Positions 48,293 through 56,929 of a DNA stretch of 64,000 nucleotides are shown here, piece after piece (positions within the stretch are counted from its first letter, which is position 1; the number at the start of each line of letters is the position of its first letter). Position numbers and translations under genes: made by a program. Origin of the DNA: QWPN01 sp044238145 (GTDB lineage: Bacteria > Planctomycetota > Planctomycetia > Pirellulales > UBA1268); assembly GCA_044238145.1 (NCBI GenBank), contig JBIIDT010000001.1, positions 104,528 through 168,527 on the forward strand, written 5' to 3'. The notes beneath the pieces were generated by a model that made no database searches, was not told the DNA's origin, and worked only from the letters and a program-made list of their open reading frames with translations.

Positions 48293-49339
48293 ATGGAGCG
48301 GCCGATGTTCGGAGGCGGGCGGATGCCGGATCGGGTGCTGGCCGACCTGCTCGGCCGGCTCGGGACCGCGCTGTCGGCGGGCATCGACCTGCGCCGGGCA
48401 TGGGCCTCCGAGGCGGCCCGCGTGCCGCGGCGCTGGCGGCCGGCGGTCGACGCGGTGGCCGCCGGCCTCGCCGGCGGCGAGCCGCTGGCGCAGGCGATGG
48501 GTCGGGCGGGCGGGGCGTTCCCGCCGCTGGTGACGGCGCTCGTCGCGGTGGGCGACGCCGGAGGCCGCGACGCCGAGGCGATCCGCGACCTGGCGGCCGC
48601 GCTCGAGCGGGGCATCCGCGGCCGGCGGGACCTGCGGGCCGCGCTCGTCGGGCCGGCCGTGCGACTCGTCGCGGCGCTGGCGGCGGTCGTCGTGCTGATC
48701 CTCGTCAACGGCTCGATCACCGACCTCGACGGCCGGCCGGTCGACATCCTCGGCCTCGGCCTCTCCGGCCGGGCGGGGGCGATCCGCTTCGTCGGCGGCG
48801 TGGTCGCGGCGGCCGTGCTGGCCGCGATCCTCGTGCCCGTCGCGTCCCGCAGTTGGAGCGACCACGGGCTCGTCCGCGCGATCGGCGCGCGGGTCCCGAT
48901 CCTCGGGCCGGCGGTGCGGGCCGCCGAGGCGGCGGCCTGGTGTCGGGCGGCGAGCCTGGCGAGCCACGCGGGCCTCGACGCGGGCCGGCTCGTGGCTCTC
49001 GCCTCTTCCGCTGCGCCGGGCCTGCGTCTCGACCCCGTGCGGATCGAGACGCGGCTGCGCGACGGGGCCACGCTCGAGGAAGCGGTCGCCGCCGACGGGC
49101 GGCTGCCCCGCATGGTGCTCGAGGCCGTGGGCGTCGGGGAGCTCACCGGCACCACCGCCGAGACGCTCGAGCGGCTCTCGGGGCGGCTCGAGGAGGAGGC
49201 CCGGGCGGGGTTCACGGCGGCCGTGGGGGCGGTCGGCTTCCTGGCCTGGGCCGCCGTGGCGGGGCTGATCGCCCTGGTGGTGTTCCGCTTCGCCTCCTTT
49301 TACGTGGGGCTGATCAACGACGCCATGAAGCCCCTCTGA
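48293..49339 (+). CDS. type II secretion / type IV pilus inner-membrane protein (GspF-like)
   Basis: 348 residues. Two T2SSF domains are visible. The first: LLGRLGTALSAGIDLRRAWA, EPLAQAMGRAGGAFPPLVTA, LVAVGDAGGRDAEAIRDLAA. The second: AWCRAASLASHAGLDAGRLV, LEEAVAADGRLPRMVLEAVG and GVGELTGTTAETLERLSGRL. Membrane helices lie near the middle and at the C-terminus (GAVGFLAWAAVAGLIALVVF). GspF/PilC proteins anchor the assembly ATPase to the inner membrane. No ATPase or pseudopilin gene lies adjacent. ATG 48305 is a possible alternative start. Confidence 0.8.
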   Translation: MERPMFGGGRMPDRVLADLLGRLGTALSAGIDLRRAWASEAARVPRRWRPAVDAVAAGLAGGEPLAQAMGRAGGAFPPLVTALVAVGDAGGRDAEAIRDLAAALERGIRGRRDLRAALVGPAVRLVAALAAVVVLILVNGSITDLDGRPVDILGLGLSGRAGAIRFVGGVVAAAVLAAILVPVASRSWSDHGLVRAIGARVPILGPAVRAAEAAAWCRAASLASHAGLDAGRLVALASSAAPGLRLDPVRIETRLRDGATLEEAVAADGRLPRMVLEAVGVGELTGTTAETLERLSGRLEEEARAGFTAAVGAVGFLAWAAVAGLIALVVFRFASFYVGLINDAMKPL

Positions 49340-49406
49340 AATCCCCCCGCCGTCCTCAAGGCGACGCCGCCCGGCTGGACGATAGATAATGGTCGGGAAC
49401 CCCGGG

Positions 49407-49413
49407 AAGGAGG
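49407..49413 (+). promoter_or_regulatory. Shine-Dalgarno selecting a GTG start for the HEAT protein
   Basis: AAGGAGG with a 5-nt spacer to GTG 49419. An in-frame ATG at 49389 lies upstream of the Shine-Dalgarno, so GTG 49419 is preferred; it also starts a clean signal peptide. Confidence 0.6.
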
Positions 49414-49418
49414 CGGTC

Positions 49419-50282
49419 GTGCCGGTTCGAGCCCTGCCTGTCGTGATCGCGTGCCTCGCCGCCGCCGCCGTCGCCGCGGAGCCGGCCGCCGCGCCGCGGT
49501 CGCACCAGGAGCAGATGGCCGAGCGCGGCTTCGTGCGGCACCGCGGCGCCTGGCGAACGGTGCAGGAGATCGAGCTCCTCGAACGTGCCGGCAAGGAAGA
49601 CCGCGCCCGCAAGGAATGGACGGGTCGGCTGGAACGGTTGCGGCGGCAGGTCGCGGAGCCGGCCACCGCCGACCGGGCCGCCGCGGAGATCCGCGGCATC
49701 TCCGACCCCACGGCGGTGCCGGCCGTGGTCGCGGCCCTCGCCCGGGAGCCGGAGCGGCGGGTCCGCGGCTGGTACGTCGAGGCGCTGGCGCGGATCCGCT
49801 CGCCCGAGGCGGTGGCGGCGCTCGTCGTCGCGGCGCTGGACCACGCCGACGACGAGACGCGGGTCGCGGCGGTCGAGCGGCTCGTCGTCATTGGTCCGCA
49901 CGCCGCCGTGCCGCCGCTGGTGGCGGCGCTGCACGGCCCCGACAACGCCCGCGTCAACCGCGCGGCCGAGGCCCTCGGCCGGCTCGGCGTGCCCTCCGCG
50001 GTCGGCCCGCTCATCGACGCGTTGCAGACCAAGCACGTGGTCGTGCAGGGGGACGGCACCGGCGAGGGATCGATGACAGCCGCCTTCACGCCCGCCGGCG
50101 GCGGGCTCTCGATGGGGGGCGGGCCGAAGAAGACGACGGTCGTCGCCAAGAATGACCGTGTGCTCGAGGCGCTCGTCGCGCTGACGGGCAAGAACTTCGA
50201 GTGGGATGCCGCCGCCTGGCGGGCCTGGCTCGCCAGCACGCAGTCGCCCCCGCCCGGCTACGACCCGCGCCGTGGGGGCTAG
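49419..50282 (+). CDS. secreted HEAT-repeat protein
   Basis: 287 residues from GTG 49419. Signal peptide PVRALPVVIACLAAAAVAA. An N-terminal helix reads QMAERGFVRHRGAWRTVQEI, then HEAT-type pairs: PTAVPAVVAALAREPERRVR, SPEAVAALVVAALDHADDE, TRVAAVERLVVIGPHAAVPP and RVNRAAEALGRLGVPSAVGP. After the repeats is a Gly-rich stretch, and the C-terminus shows EALVALTGKNFEWDAAAWRA, a pattern frequently found in planctomycete HEAT proteins. Probably a periplasmic scaffold. It ends 3 bases before a convergent gene. Confidence 0.8.
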   Translation: MPVRALPVVIACLAAAAVAAEPAAAPRSHQEQMAERGFVRHRGAWRTVQEIELLERAGKEDRARKEWTGRLERLRRQVAEPATADRAAAEIRGISDPTAVPAVVAALAREPERRVRGWYVEALARIRSPEAVAALVVAALDHADDETRVAAVERLVVIGPHAAVPPLVAALHGPDNARVNRAAEALGRLGVPSAVGPLIDALQTKHVVVQGDGTGEGSMTAAFTPAGGGLSMGGGPKKTTVVAKNDRVLEALVALTGKNFEWDAAAWRAWLASTQSPPPGYDPRRGG

Positions 50283-50285
50283 AAA

Positions 50286-51641
50286 TCACGCCGCCTGATC
50301 GGCGGCGGGGTCGAGGCGGCGGCGCTTCGGGAACCAGTCGGCATCCAGCACGAGCATCGCCACGCGGTTCTCGAGGTTGGGGCGAAACACCACGAGCAGC
50401 AGCACCGGCAGGTACCAGGCCATGAACAGGCCGCCGTTGTGGGCCTTCCAGAACTGGCTGGCCAGCAGGACCGCCGCCGTGCAGCTCATCAGCGTGCCGA
50501 GGTTCTTCGGGGCCGGCCAGATCGCCAGCGTGGTGATCAGGGCCACGAAGGCGGCCAGCACCGGCAGCCGGAAGACGGCGTCGTGGCCGGGCAGGGCCCA
50601 GAAGCCCTCCAGCGACACCTTGTTGGGCATGATCCAGCCGAACATCTGCCGCAGTTGGCCGACGAACACGCCCGCGTCGGGCGACGTGAACCACAGGCCG
50701 AGCACGAGCGCCGCCAGGGCCGCGGCCACGCCGAGGGCGAACCGCCGGGCGCCCCGCTCCCAGTAGAAGCTGCACCACAGCGGGAGGAGGAAGACGGGGT
50801 AGTAGATGGTGCCGATCGCGAGGCCGATGAGGGTGCCGGCGGTGAACGGCCGGCGGTAGGCGGCCACCGCCCAGATGATGAGCGCGCCTGGCAGGGCGTG
50901 GTCGACGCGGCCGGTCATGGTGGCCGTGTACGGCAGGAGCAGGTAGAGCACGGCCGCGGCGATGCCCAGCCGCACGCTCTCGAAGTGCCGCCAGCCGATG
51001 AAGATCATGCCCGCCACGATCGCCAGTTGCGCGGCGATCGCCATCACCCGGGCGGTGGTCTCGTGGACCAGCCGGCGGGCGGAGCCGTCGGGCTCCTGCG
51101 TGCCGTCGGGGTCGGGCGTGAACAGCCGCTGCGTGGAGATCTGCGGGAGGAGGAACAGCAGCGGGTAGCCGGGACCCTGGCGGGAGAGCTGGTCGGCGTC
51201 GACCGTGCCCGCGCCGGCCTGGAGCTTCTCCGCGGCGGCCGCCACCGCCACGTCGTCGGCCTGCGGCCGCCGGGTAATGACGTTGGCCAGCAGGAAGACG
51301 AGTAGCGCACTGCCGAGGAACACCAGGCCCCCGGTTGTCAGGTTGGGCTCGAGGAGCGGCCGGCGGACCATCATCGAATCGAAGAGCATCCGCGCCAGGA
51401 ACAGTCCCGTCACCGCGAACAGCCAGATGAAGCCGATCTCCTGGGAGCCGACGTTGCCCCGACGCAGGCCGTGCTCGACGGCGAGCAGCCCGGGCGCGAG
51501 CAGGATCAGCCCCAGCAGGTCGAGGTTCCGCACGCTGAGCACGCGGTTGAACTTGAAGAACAGGGCGATCGAGAGCAGCGACGCCAGGTAGAACCACGAC
51601 GTGGGATTCACGGCGTAGTAGTGGAAGAGGATGTCGCTCAT
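50286..51641 (-). CDS. polytopic membrane protein (GT-C-like)
   Basis: 451 residues with about ten hydrophobic helices, e.g. TSWFYLASLLSIALFFKF, LDLLGLILLAPGLLAV, GGLVFLGSALLVFLLANVI, VLYLLLPYTATMTGRVDHAL, GALIIWAVAAYRRPF and FMAWYLPVLLLVVFRPNLE. The layout, with a large loop after the third helix that is rich in acidic residues and a helix ending in PYTATMTGRVDHALPGAL, resembles GT-C glycosyltransferases or DUF2029-type polyprenol-dependent enzymes, but no catalytic motif is secure. Function unknown. Cytoplasmic C-terminus ends in a basic stretch. Confidence 0.75.
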   Translation of the reverse strand: MSDILFHYYAVNPTSWFYLASLLSIALFFKFNRVLSVRNLDLLGLILLAPGLLAVEHGLRRGNVGSQEIGFIWLFAVTGLFLARMLFDSMMVRRPLLEPNLTTGGLVFLGSALLVFLLANVITRRPQADDVAVAAAAEKLQAGAGTVDADQLSRQGPGYPLLFLLPQISTQRLFTPDPDGTQEPDGSARRLVHETTARVMAIAAQLAIVAGMIFIGWRHFESVRLGIAAAVLYLLLPYTATMTGRVDHALPGALIIWAVAAYRRPFTAGTLIGLAIGTIYYPVFLLPLWCSFYWERGARRFALGVAAALAALVLGLWFTSPDAGVFVGQLRQMFGWIMPNKVSLEGFWALPGHDAVFRLPVLAAFVALITTLAIWPAPKNLGTLMSCTAAVLLASQFWKAHNGGLFMAWYLPVLLLVVFRPNLENRVAMLVLDADWFPKRRRLDPAADQAA

Positions 51642-51722
51642 GAGCCGCCGGCGTCCGGGCGGGCAGGAGAACGCCCGTTCACACAGGGTACGCCGCGGCC
51701 GCCCCGATGCAAAACCGCGTCG

Positions 51723-53519
51723 TCAAAAGGGCCAGATCAGCGGCGCCAGCAGTACCGTCAGCGCCATCACGAGGAGATTGAGCGGGCCTCCGAAGCGCAC
51801 GTAGTCGCGAAACTTGTAGCCGCCGGGGCCGTAGATCATGAGGTTCGTCTGGTAGCCCATCGGCGTGGCGAAGCCGCAGCTGGCGGCCACCGTCACGGCC
51901 ATCACGAACGGCATCGGGTTGACCCCCAGGTCGGCCGCCGTCTGCCAGGCGATCGGGAACGTGAGCACCGCCGCGGCGTTGTTGCTCATCAGCTCCGTGA
52001 ACAGCATCGTGACCAGGTAGATCGCCGCCAGCACGAGGTATGGCTCGTCGCCGGCGGAGACGATCGTCGACTGGGCCACGGCCGCGGCGAGGCCCGTCTT
52101 CTCCATCGCGCGGGCGAGCCCGAAGCTGGCCGCGATCAGGAGCAGCGACTCCCACTCGATGCTCCGCCGGGCCTCGGTCGAGGAAATGCACCGCGTGGCG
52201 ACGACGCCACAGGCGGCCAGCAGGGCCGCGGCCACCATGGGCACCAGGTCGAGTGCGGCGGCGAGCACCATCGCGGCCAGGATCGTGCAGGCGATCCAGG
52301 CCCGGTCGTGCCGCGGGGCGGCCGCGTCGGCCACCTCGCTGACGAGGTAGAAGTGGCGGCTCGACCGCTGCCGGTCGAGGAAGGTCGGGCCCGCCTCGAG
52401 CAGCAGCGTGTCGCCCGGGGCGAGCGCGATGTCGCCGATCTTCATCTGCATCCGCTCGCCGTCGCGGGCCACGGCGATCACCACGGCGCCGTAGGTGGAG
52501 CGGAAGCGGCCCTCGCGGATCGTGCGGCCCACGAGCGGGCAGGCGTTCGACACCACCGCCTCCACCAGCCGCCGCTCGCTCCGTGGGTCGACGAGCTTGA
52601 ACACCTGGTCGGTGGCGGGCCGCAGGCCGCGGATCTTCTGCAGTTCGACGACCGAGTCGATCACGCCCACGAACACGAGCCGGTCGCCCGCCTCCAGCCG
52701 CTCCGTCGGCGCGACCGCCGCGAGCACGTGGCCGCCCCGGTCGATCTCCATGAGGAACAGGTTGTCGAGGTGCCGCAGGCCCGCCTCCTCGATCGAGCGG
52801 CCCACGAGCGGGCTGCCGGGCTCGACGAGCATCTCCAGCGAGTACTGCCGCGGGTCGTCGCTCTTGCTCATCGGCGGCCGGCGGTCCTTGAGCAGCCAGC
52901 GGCTGGCCACGAGCAGGTAGACGAAGCCGACGCCTAGGAGCACGACGCCCAGCGGGGTGATGTCGAACATCTCCAGCGGCGTGCCGCGCTTGTCCTCCAC
53001 CAGGCCGCTGACGACGACGTTGGTGCTCGTGCCGATGAGCGTGCACAGGCCGCCGAGGACGACGGCGTCGTTCATCGGCATGAGCAGCTTCGAGACCGGA
53101 AATTTGTGCTTCTTGGCCCAGTCGCGGATCGCCGGCACCATCAGGGCCACGACGGGCGTGTTGTTCATGAAGGCGGAGAGCAGGCTGGGGCCGACCATCG
53201 TGCGGACCTGGGCGGCGGCCAGCGACCGGGGGCGGCCGAGGGCCCGGTCGACGAGGGCCGCCAGGGCCCCGGTCCGCTCCACCGCCGCGGCCAACACGAA
53301 CAGGGCGGCGACGGTGATCATGCCCTCGTTGCTCATCCCCTTGAGGGCCTCGTCGGGCGCGATCACACCCGCGGCCAAGAGCAGCACCACGGCCCCGATC
53401 ATCACCATGTCGGGGGCCCGCTGCACGAACAGCAGCAGGGTGAGCGTCGCGAGCACGACGCACCCGGTGAAGGTCGCCTGCCAGTCGGCCCGCAGGGCGT
53501 CGATGAAGGGAAGGTCCAT
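51723..53519 (-). CDS. SLC13-family permease with two central RCK_C domains
   Basis: 598 residues. The transporter halves carry duplicated hairpin motifs: LLSAFMNNTPVVALMVPAIR with LCTLIGTSTNVVVSGLVE in the first, and MLFTELMSNNAAAVLTFPIA with GFATPMGYQTNLMIYGPGG in the second. Between them are two TrkA_C/RCK_C domains (LVEPGSPLVGRSIEEAGLRH and VVSNACPLVGRTIREGRFRS). Such proteins are annotated as sulfate or dicarboxylate permeases or general ion transporters; the substrate is not certain. Sulfate would agree with cysC in the window, but the genes are 20 kb apart. ATG 53519 chosen. The carbonic anhydrase gene is divergent. Confidence 0.9.
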   Translation of the reverse strand: MDLPFIDALRADWQATFTGCVVLATLTLLLFVQRAPDMVMIGAVVLLLAAGVIAPDEALKGMSNEGMITVAALFVLAAAVERTGALAALVDRALGRPRSLAAAQVRTMVGPSLLSAFMNNTPVVALMVPAIRDWAKKHKFPVSKLLMPMNDAVVLGGLCTLIGTSTNVVVSGLVEDKRGTPLEMFDITPLGVVLLGVGFVYLLVASRWLLKDRRPPMSKSDDPRQYSLEMLVEPGSPLVGRSIEEAGLRHLDNLFLMEIDRGGHVLAAVAPTERLEAGDRLVFVGVIDSVVELQKIRGLRPATDQVFKLVDPRSERRLVEAVVSNACPLVGRTIREGRFRSTYGAVVIAVARDGERMQMKIGDIALAPGDTLLLEAGPTFLDRQRSSRHFYLVSEVADAAAPRHDRAWIACTILAAMVLAAALDLVPMVAAALLAACGVVATRCISSTEARRSIEWESLLLIAASFGLARAMEKTGLAAAVAQSTIVSAGDEPYLVLAAIYLVTMLFTELMSNNAAAVLTFPIAWQTAADLGVNPMPFVMAVTVAASCGFATPMGYQTNLMIYGPGGYKFRDYVRFGGPLNLLVMALTVLLAPLIWPF

Positions 53520-53683
53520 GCGCGGCTCGGGGCGCGGTCGCGGCGACCGCCGACGGTCCTGAAAAGCCGGAATTTCCCCGGCCGACGTCGGGGACGCAAG
53601 GGCAAAATCCTGTCCGCGTGACGCCCATCCGGCGCGCGTGCTAGCCTGCCCGCCGAGATCCACGTCCCCCGGAGGCCATCCCC

Positions 53684-54310
53684 GTGATCGACCAGCTCCT
53701 CGAAGGCAATGCCCAGTTCGTCGCCGGCGAGTTCCGCCCCAACGAGGACTACTACCGGGCGATCGCGGCCCGCCAGCGGCCGAAGGTGCTGTGGATCGGC
53801 TGTTCCGACTCGCGGGTCAGCGAGCACCAAATGACGGGCTCGAAGCCGGGCACGATGTTCGTCCACCGCAACGTGGCCAACATCGTGGCCTTCAACGACG
53901 TCAACATCTCGGCGATCCTCGAGTACGGCGTCGTGCACCTGAAGATCGAGGACATCATCGTCTGCGGCCACACCCGCTGCGGCGGCATCGCCGCGATCGA
54001 GGACGGCGTGCACGAGAACTACATCGCCGACTGGCTGTGCATCGCCACCGGGGCCAAGGAGGCCGCCGACCGGATCGCGAAGGAGCGGAAGCTCTCGCGG
54101 GAGGAGAAGCTGGCCGTGCTCACCGAGGAGAACGTCAAGCTGCAGATCAAGCACCTCAAGAACCTGGCCCTGATCCGCAACATGCACGCCAAGGGAACGC
54201 TGCCGCGGATCCACGGCTGGCTGTACCGCGTGGAGACGGGGAAGGTGGAGGTGCTCGTCGACGGCCGCGTGGGCCGCCGGCCCGCCGCCAAGGCGAAGAA
54301 GCGGCGCTAG
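53684..54310 (+). CDS. beta-class carbonic anhydrase
   Basis: 208 residues starting at GTG 53684 (GGAGG 8 nt upstream). Zinc ligands Cys40, His96 and Cys99 with the Asp42-Arg44 dyad: VLWIGCSDSRVSEHQMTG, FVHRNVANIVAF, VVHLKIEDIIVCGHTRCGG. It interconverts CO2 and bicarbonate in the cytoplasm. The 208-residue length and HLKNLALIRNMHAKGTLPRI are ordinary for bacterial beta-CAs. A basic C-terminal tail (RRPAAKAKKRR) is an addition. It may share the divergent region with the SLC13 permease, suggesting coupled anion handling (inference). Confidence 0.95.
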   Translation: MIDQLLEGNAQFVAGEFRPNEDYYRAIAARQRPKVLWIGCSDSRVSEHQMTGSKPGTMFVHRNVANIVAFNDVNISAILEYGVVHLKIEDIIVCGHTRCGGIAAIEDGVHENYIADWLCIATGAKEAADRIAKERKLSREEKLAVLTEENVKLQIKHLKNLALIRNMHAKGTLPRIHGWLYRVETGKVEVLVDGRVGRRPAAKAKKRR

Positions 54311-54329
54311 CGCGGGGCGGAGGAATCCC

Positions 54330-54953
54330 ATGAGCCACGAGTCGGCCCTGTCGCCCGCGGAACGGTTCGCCGCGTACTACGCCGACCGGCCGCCGTGGGA
54401 CATCGGCGGGCCGCAGCCGGCGTTCGTGGCGGCGGCCGACCGGATCCGCGGCCGCGTCATCGACCTGGGCTGCGGCACGGGCGACTTGGCGATCTGGCTC
54501 GCCGGGCAGGGACGGACCGTGACGGGCGTGGACTTCCTCGCCGCGCCGCTGGCCCAGGCCCGGGCCAAGGCCGCCGCGGAAGGCGTGGCGGTGAACTTCC
54601 TCCAGATGGACGCCCTGGCGGTGGGCTCGATCCCGGAGCGGTTCGACGCCGCAGTCGACTGCGGGCTCTTCCACACGTTCGACGACGCGGGACGGAGGGC
54701 CTACGTGGCGGCCCTCGCGCGGCTCTTGGAGCCGGGGGCGCGGCTGTTCGTCCTCTGCATGGCCGATGCCGAGCCGGGCACGCACGGCCCGCGGCGGGTG
54801 TCGACCGCGGAGATCCACGCCGCGTTCGGCGAAGGCTGGGACGTCGAGTCGATCGAGCCGGCCGCGTTCACGGTGGTGCCGGGGATTCCGGGGGCGGAGT
54901 TCAGCCCCGGCGGCGCCCGCTCGTGGTTCGTCACGGCCCGCCGGACGGCGTGA
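54330..54953 (+). CDS. SAM-dependent methyltransferase
   Basis: 207 residues, class I fold. Motif I VIDLGCGTGDLAIWLA at residues 43-58, then VTGVDFLAAPLAQARAKA (acidic end of strand 2), FDAAVDCGLFHTFDDAGRRA (motif III region) and LLEPGARLFVLCMADAEPG. The N-terminal ERFAAYYADRPPWDIGGPQP is typical of thiopurine/small-molecule methyltransferases of the TPMT-like family. The substrate cannot be deduced. Located 20 bases after the carbonic anhydrase gene in the same direction, so likely cotranscribed. Confidence 0.88.
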   Translation: MSHESALSPAERFAAYYADRPPWDIGGPQPAFVAAADRIRGRVIDLGCGTGDLAIWLAGQGRTVTGVDFLAAPLAQARAKAAAEGVAVNFLQMDALAVGSIPERFDAAVDCGLFHTFDDAGRRAYVAALARLLEPGARLFVLCMADAEPGTHGPRRVSTAEIHAAFGEGWDVESIEPAAFTVVPGIPGAEFSPGGARSWFVTARRTA

Positions 54954-54974
54954 CCGCGGCACGCCGCCGGGTCG

Positions 54975-55003
54975 TTGCGGCCCCCCGCAGGGACGCCTAT
55001 ATT
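54975..55003 (+). promoter_or_regulatory. candidate sigma-70-type promoter for the PEP-CTERM protease
   Basis: TTGCGG (54975-54980), a 17-base spacer, and TATATT (54998-55003), 49 bases before GTG 55052. Good fit to the consensus in a GC-rich background. Confidence 0.5.
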
Positions 55004-55051
55004 CAGTTGTCCGGGGCAGGCATACAGTCCACGATTACGGCAGGTACGCCA

Positions 55052-55999
55052 GTGCGTTCCGTGACGTCATTTTTTGGCCGACGCTTCGGCCATGCCGTGG
55101 TCTGGACGGTCATTGTTGGGGCCTCTTTCGGTCTGCCCCGCCTGGCATCTGCGGTGGTGATCGACACCGTGACCGGTTCCGGCAATACAAGCGCCCCGGC
55201 GGACGACCCAGGCTGGGCGAATGTCGGCGTGCTCGGAATCGGCACCGGCGTCTACCTGGGCGACGGCTGGGTGCTCACGGCCGCACACGTCGGGGGTGGG
55301 AGCATCGTGCTTAACGGTGGTACCTACGCCATGCTGGCGGGTTCCGGGACGCAACTGACAAATGGAGGGGAGCCGGGCAGGAATGCGCTCACCGATCTTT
55401 ACATGTTTTGCCTTGCGACGACGCCGGTCGGGATCGGCGGCGTCACGATCGCGCAGACGGCGACGGGTTCCGCGGCGGCGGTGACGATGATCGGTTCCGG
55501 AAGGGATCGTGGCGACTTCACACAGTGGAGCGTAAACACGGGCACCACTCCCTGGGCATGGACCGAAGTCACGTCGGGCGGCAACGCCGCCGGGTACAAG
55601 ACCCTGGAAGCCCGCTCCATGCGATGGGGCACGAACAACGTGGCCTCGACGGGCCAGTGGATCGACGACGGCTACGGCGAGATCAAGACGCTGACGACCA
55701 ACTTCAGCGACTTCGTCGGGAACTCGACCGAGGCGCAGGCGGCCTACGGTGACTCCGGCGGTGCCGTGTTCCACAAGAACGGTTCGACCTGGGAACTCGC
55801 CGGGCTGATTCTCACGGTGGCCGGCTACTCCGGGCAGCCCGACCCGGGCGCGACTCCCGTGTTTGGCAACCTCACGTACGCCGCGGACCTTTCGTTCTAC
55901 CGGCCGCAGATCATGGCGATCGTGCCCGAGCCTTCCGCCCTCGCGTCGCTGATCGCCGCCGCTGCCGTATTGCTGGCTTGCCGACGCCGGCGGTGCTGA
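55052..55999 (+). CDS. PEP-CTERM trypsin-like serine protease
   Basis: 315 residues. Signal peptide (HAVVWTVIVGASFGLPRLAS) followed by a chymotrypsin-fold domain with His79 in GWVLTAAHV, Asp115 in NALTDLYMF and Ser235 in AAYGDSGGAVF, so the triad is complete. The C-terminus is a PEP-CTERM signal (VPEPSALASLIAAAAVLLA and RRRR), which predicts exosortase-dependent sorting. It may therefore be a surface-attached protease. GTG 55052 is chosen; GTG 55061 is equally possible. The stop codon directly abuts the ATG of the deacetylase gene. Confidence 0.85.
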   Translation: MRSVTSFFGRRFGHAVVWTVIVGASFGLPRLASAVVIDTVTGSGNTSAPADDPGWANVGVLGIGTGVYLGDGWVLTAAHVGGGSIVLNGGTYAMLAGSGTQLTNGGEPGRNALTDLYMFCLATTPVGIGGVTIAQTATGSAAAVTMIGSGRDRGDFTQWSVNTGTTPWAWTEVTSGGNAAGYKTLEARSMRWGTNNVASTGQWIDDGYGEIKTLTTNFSDFVGNSTEAQAAYGDSGGAVFHKNGSTWELAGLILTVAGYSGQPDPGATPVFGNLTYAADLSFYRPQIMAIVPEPSALASLIAAAAVLLACRRRRC

Positions 56000-56929
56000 A
56001 TGGCGGCCGTTCGCTCCGGCCGTCCCATGCGCCTCTTCCCCTCCGACCGCTATCCGCTCCCGCTGCCCGCCGGGCACCGCTTCCCGGCGGCGAAGTACGC
56101 CCTCCTGCGGCGCCGGCTCGAGGCCCACGCGGCGGCCGGCGCGGCCTTCGAGTTCGTGGAGCCGCACGCGGCCACGGACGACGAGATCCTGCGGGTGCAC
56201 GACCGAGCCTACGTGGGCCGTGTGCTCGCCGGGACGCTGGCGCCGGCGGAGATCCGGCGCATCGGCTTTCCGTGGAGTCGGCAGCTCGTGGAGCGGTCGC
56301 TGCGGAGCACCGGGGCGGCGGTCGACGCGGCCGCGGCGGCGCTCGTCGACGGCGTCGCGGCCAGCCTCGCCGGCGGCACGCACCACGCGGGCATCGCCTT
56401 CGGCGAGGGCTACTGCGTGTTCAACGACACGGCGGTGGCGGCCCGCGAGATGCAGGCCCGCGGGGCGGTGTGCCGCGTCCTGATCCTCGACTGCGACGTG
56501 CACCAGGGCAACGGCACGGCCGAGATCTTCGCCGCCGACGAGAGCGTGTTCACGATGTCGATCCACGGGGAGCGGAACTTCCCGCTGCGGAAGCACCCCG
56601 GGTCGCTCGACGTGCCGCTCGCCGACGGCACCGGCGACGACGAGTATCTGCGGGCGCTCGAGGGGGCGGTCGCCGAGTCGTTCGCCCGTTCCGCTCCCGA
56701 CCTCGTGCTCTACATCGCCGGCGCCGATCCCTATGTCGGCGACCGGCTCGGGCGGCTCGCCCTCTCCAAGCCGGGGCTCGCGGCGCGGGACCGGCTCGTG
56801 CTCGGTGCGGCGCGGGCCGCCGGGGTGCCGCTGGCGATCGTCTGCGGCGGCGGCTACTGCGCGGACCTCGACGCGATCGTCGACATCCACGCCGCGACGA
56901 TGCTATTGGCCGCCGGGGCGCTCGCGTGA
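56000..56929 (+). CDS. histone-deacetylase-like hydrolase (class IV type)
   Basis: 309 residues. Active-site histidines His128-His129 in GGTHHAGIAFGEG, YCVFNDTAVAAREM, zinc ligands Asp166 and His168 in LILDCDVHQGNGTAEIF, and Asp243 in YIAGADPYVGDRLGRLALSK. The Tyr286 region reads VCGGGYCADLDAIVD. Length and motif wording resemble HDAC11-like bacterial enzymes, which remove acyl groups from lysine or polyamines. ATG 56000 follows the protease stop without a gap; ATG 56027 (MRLFPSDRYPL) is a common-looking alternative start. The 3' end overlaps the convergent COQ4-like gene by 76 bases. Confidence 0.93.
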   Translation: MAAVRSGRPMRLFPSDRYPLPLPAGHRFPAAKYALLRRRLEAHAAAGAAFEFVEPHAATDDEILRVHDRAYVGRVLAGTLAPAEIRRIGFPWSRQLVERSLRSTGAAVDAAAAALVDGVAASLAGGTHHAGIAFGEGYCVFNDTAVAAREMQARGAVCRVLILDCDVHQGNGTAEIFAADESVFTMSIHGERNFPLRKHPGSLDVPLADGTGDDEYLRALEGAVAESFARSAPDLVLYIAGADPYVGDRLGRLALSKPGLAARDRLVLGAARAAGVPLAIVCGGGYCADLDAIVDIHAATMLLAAGALA

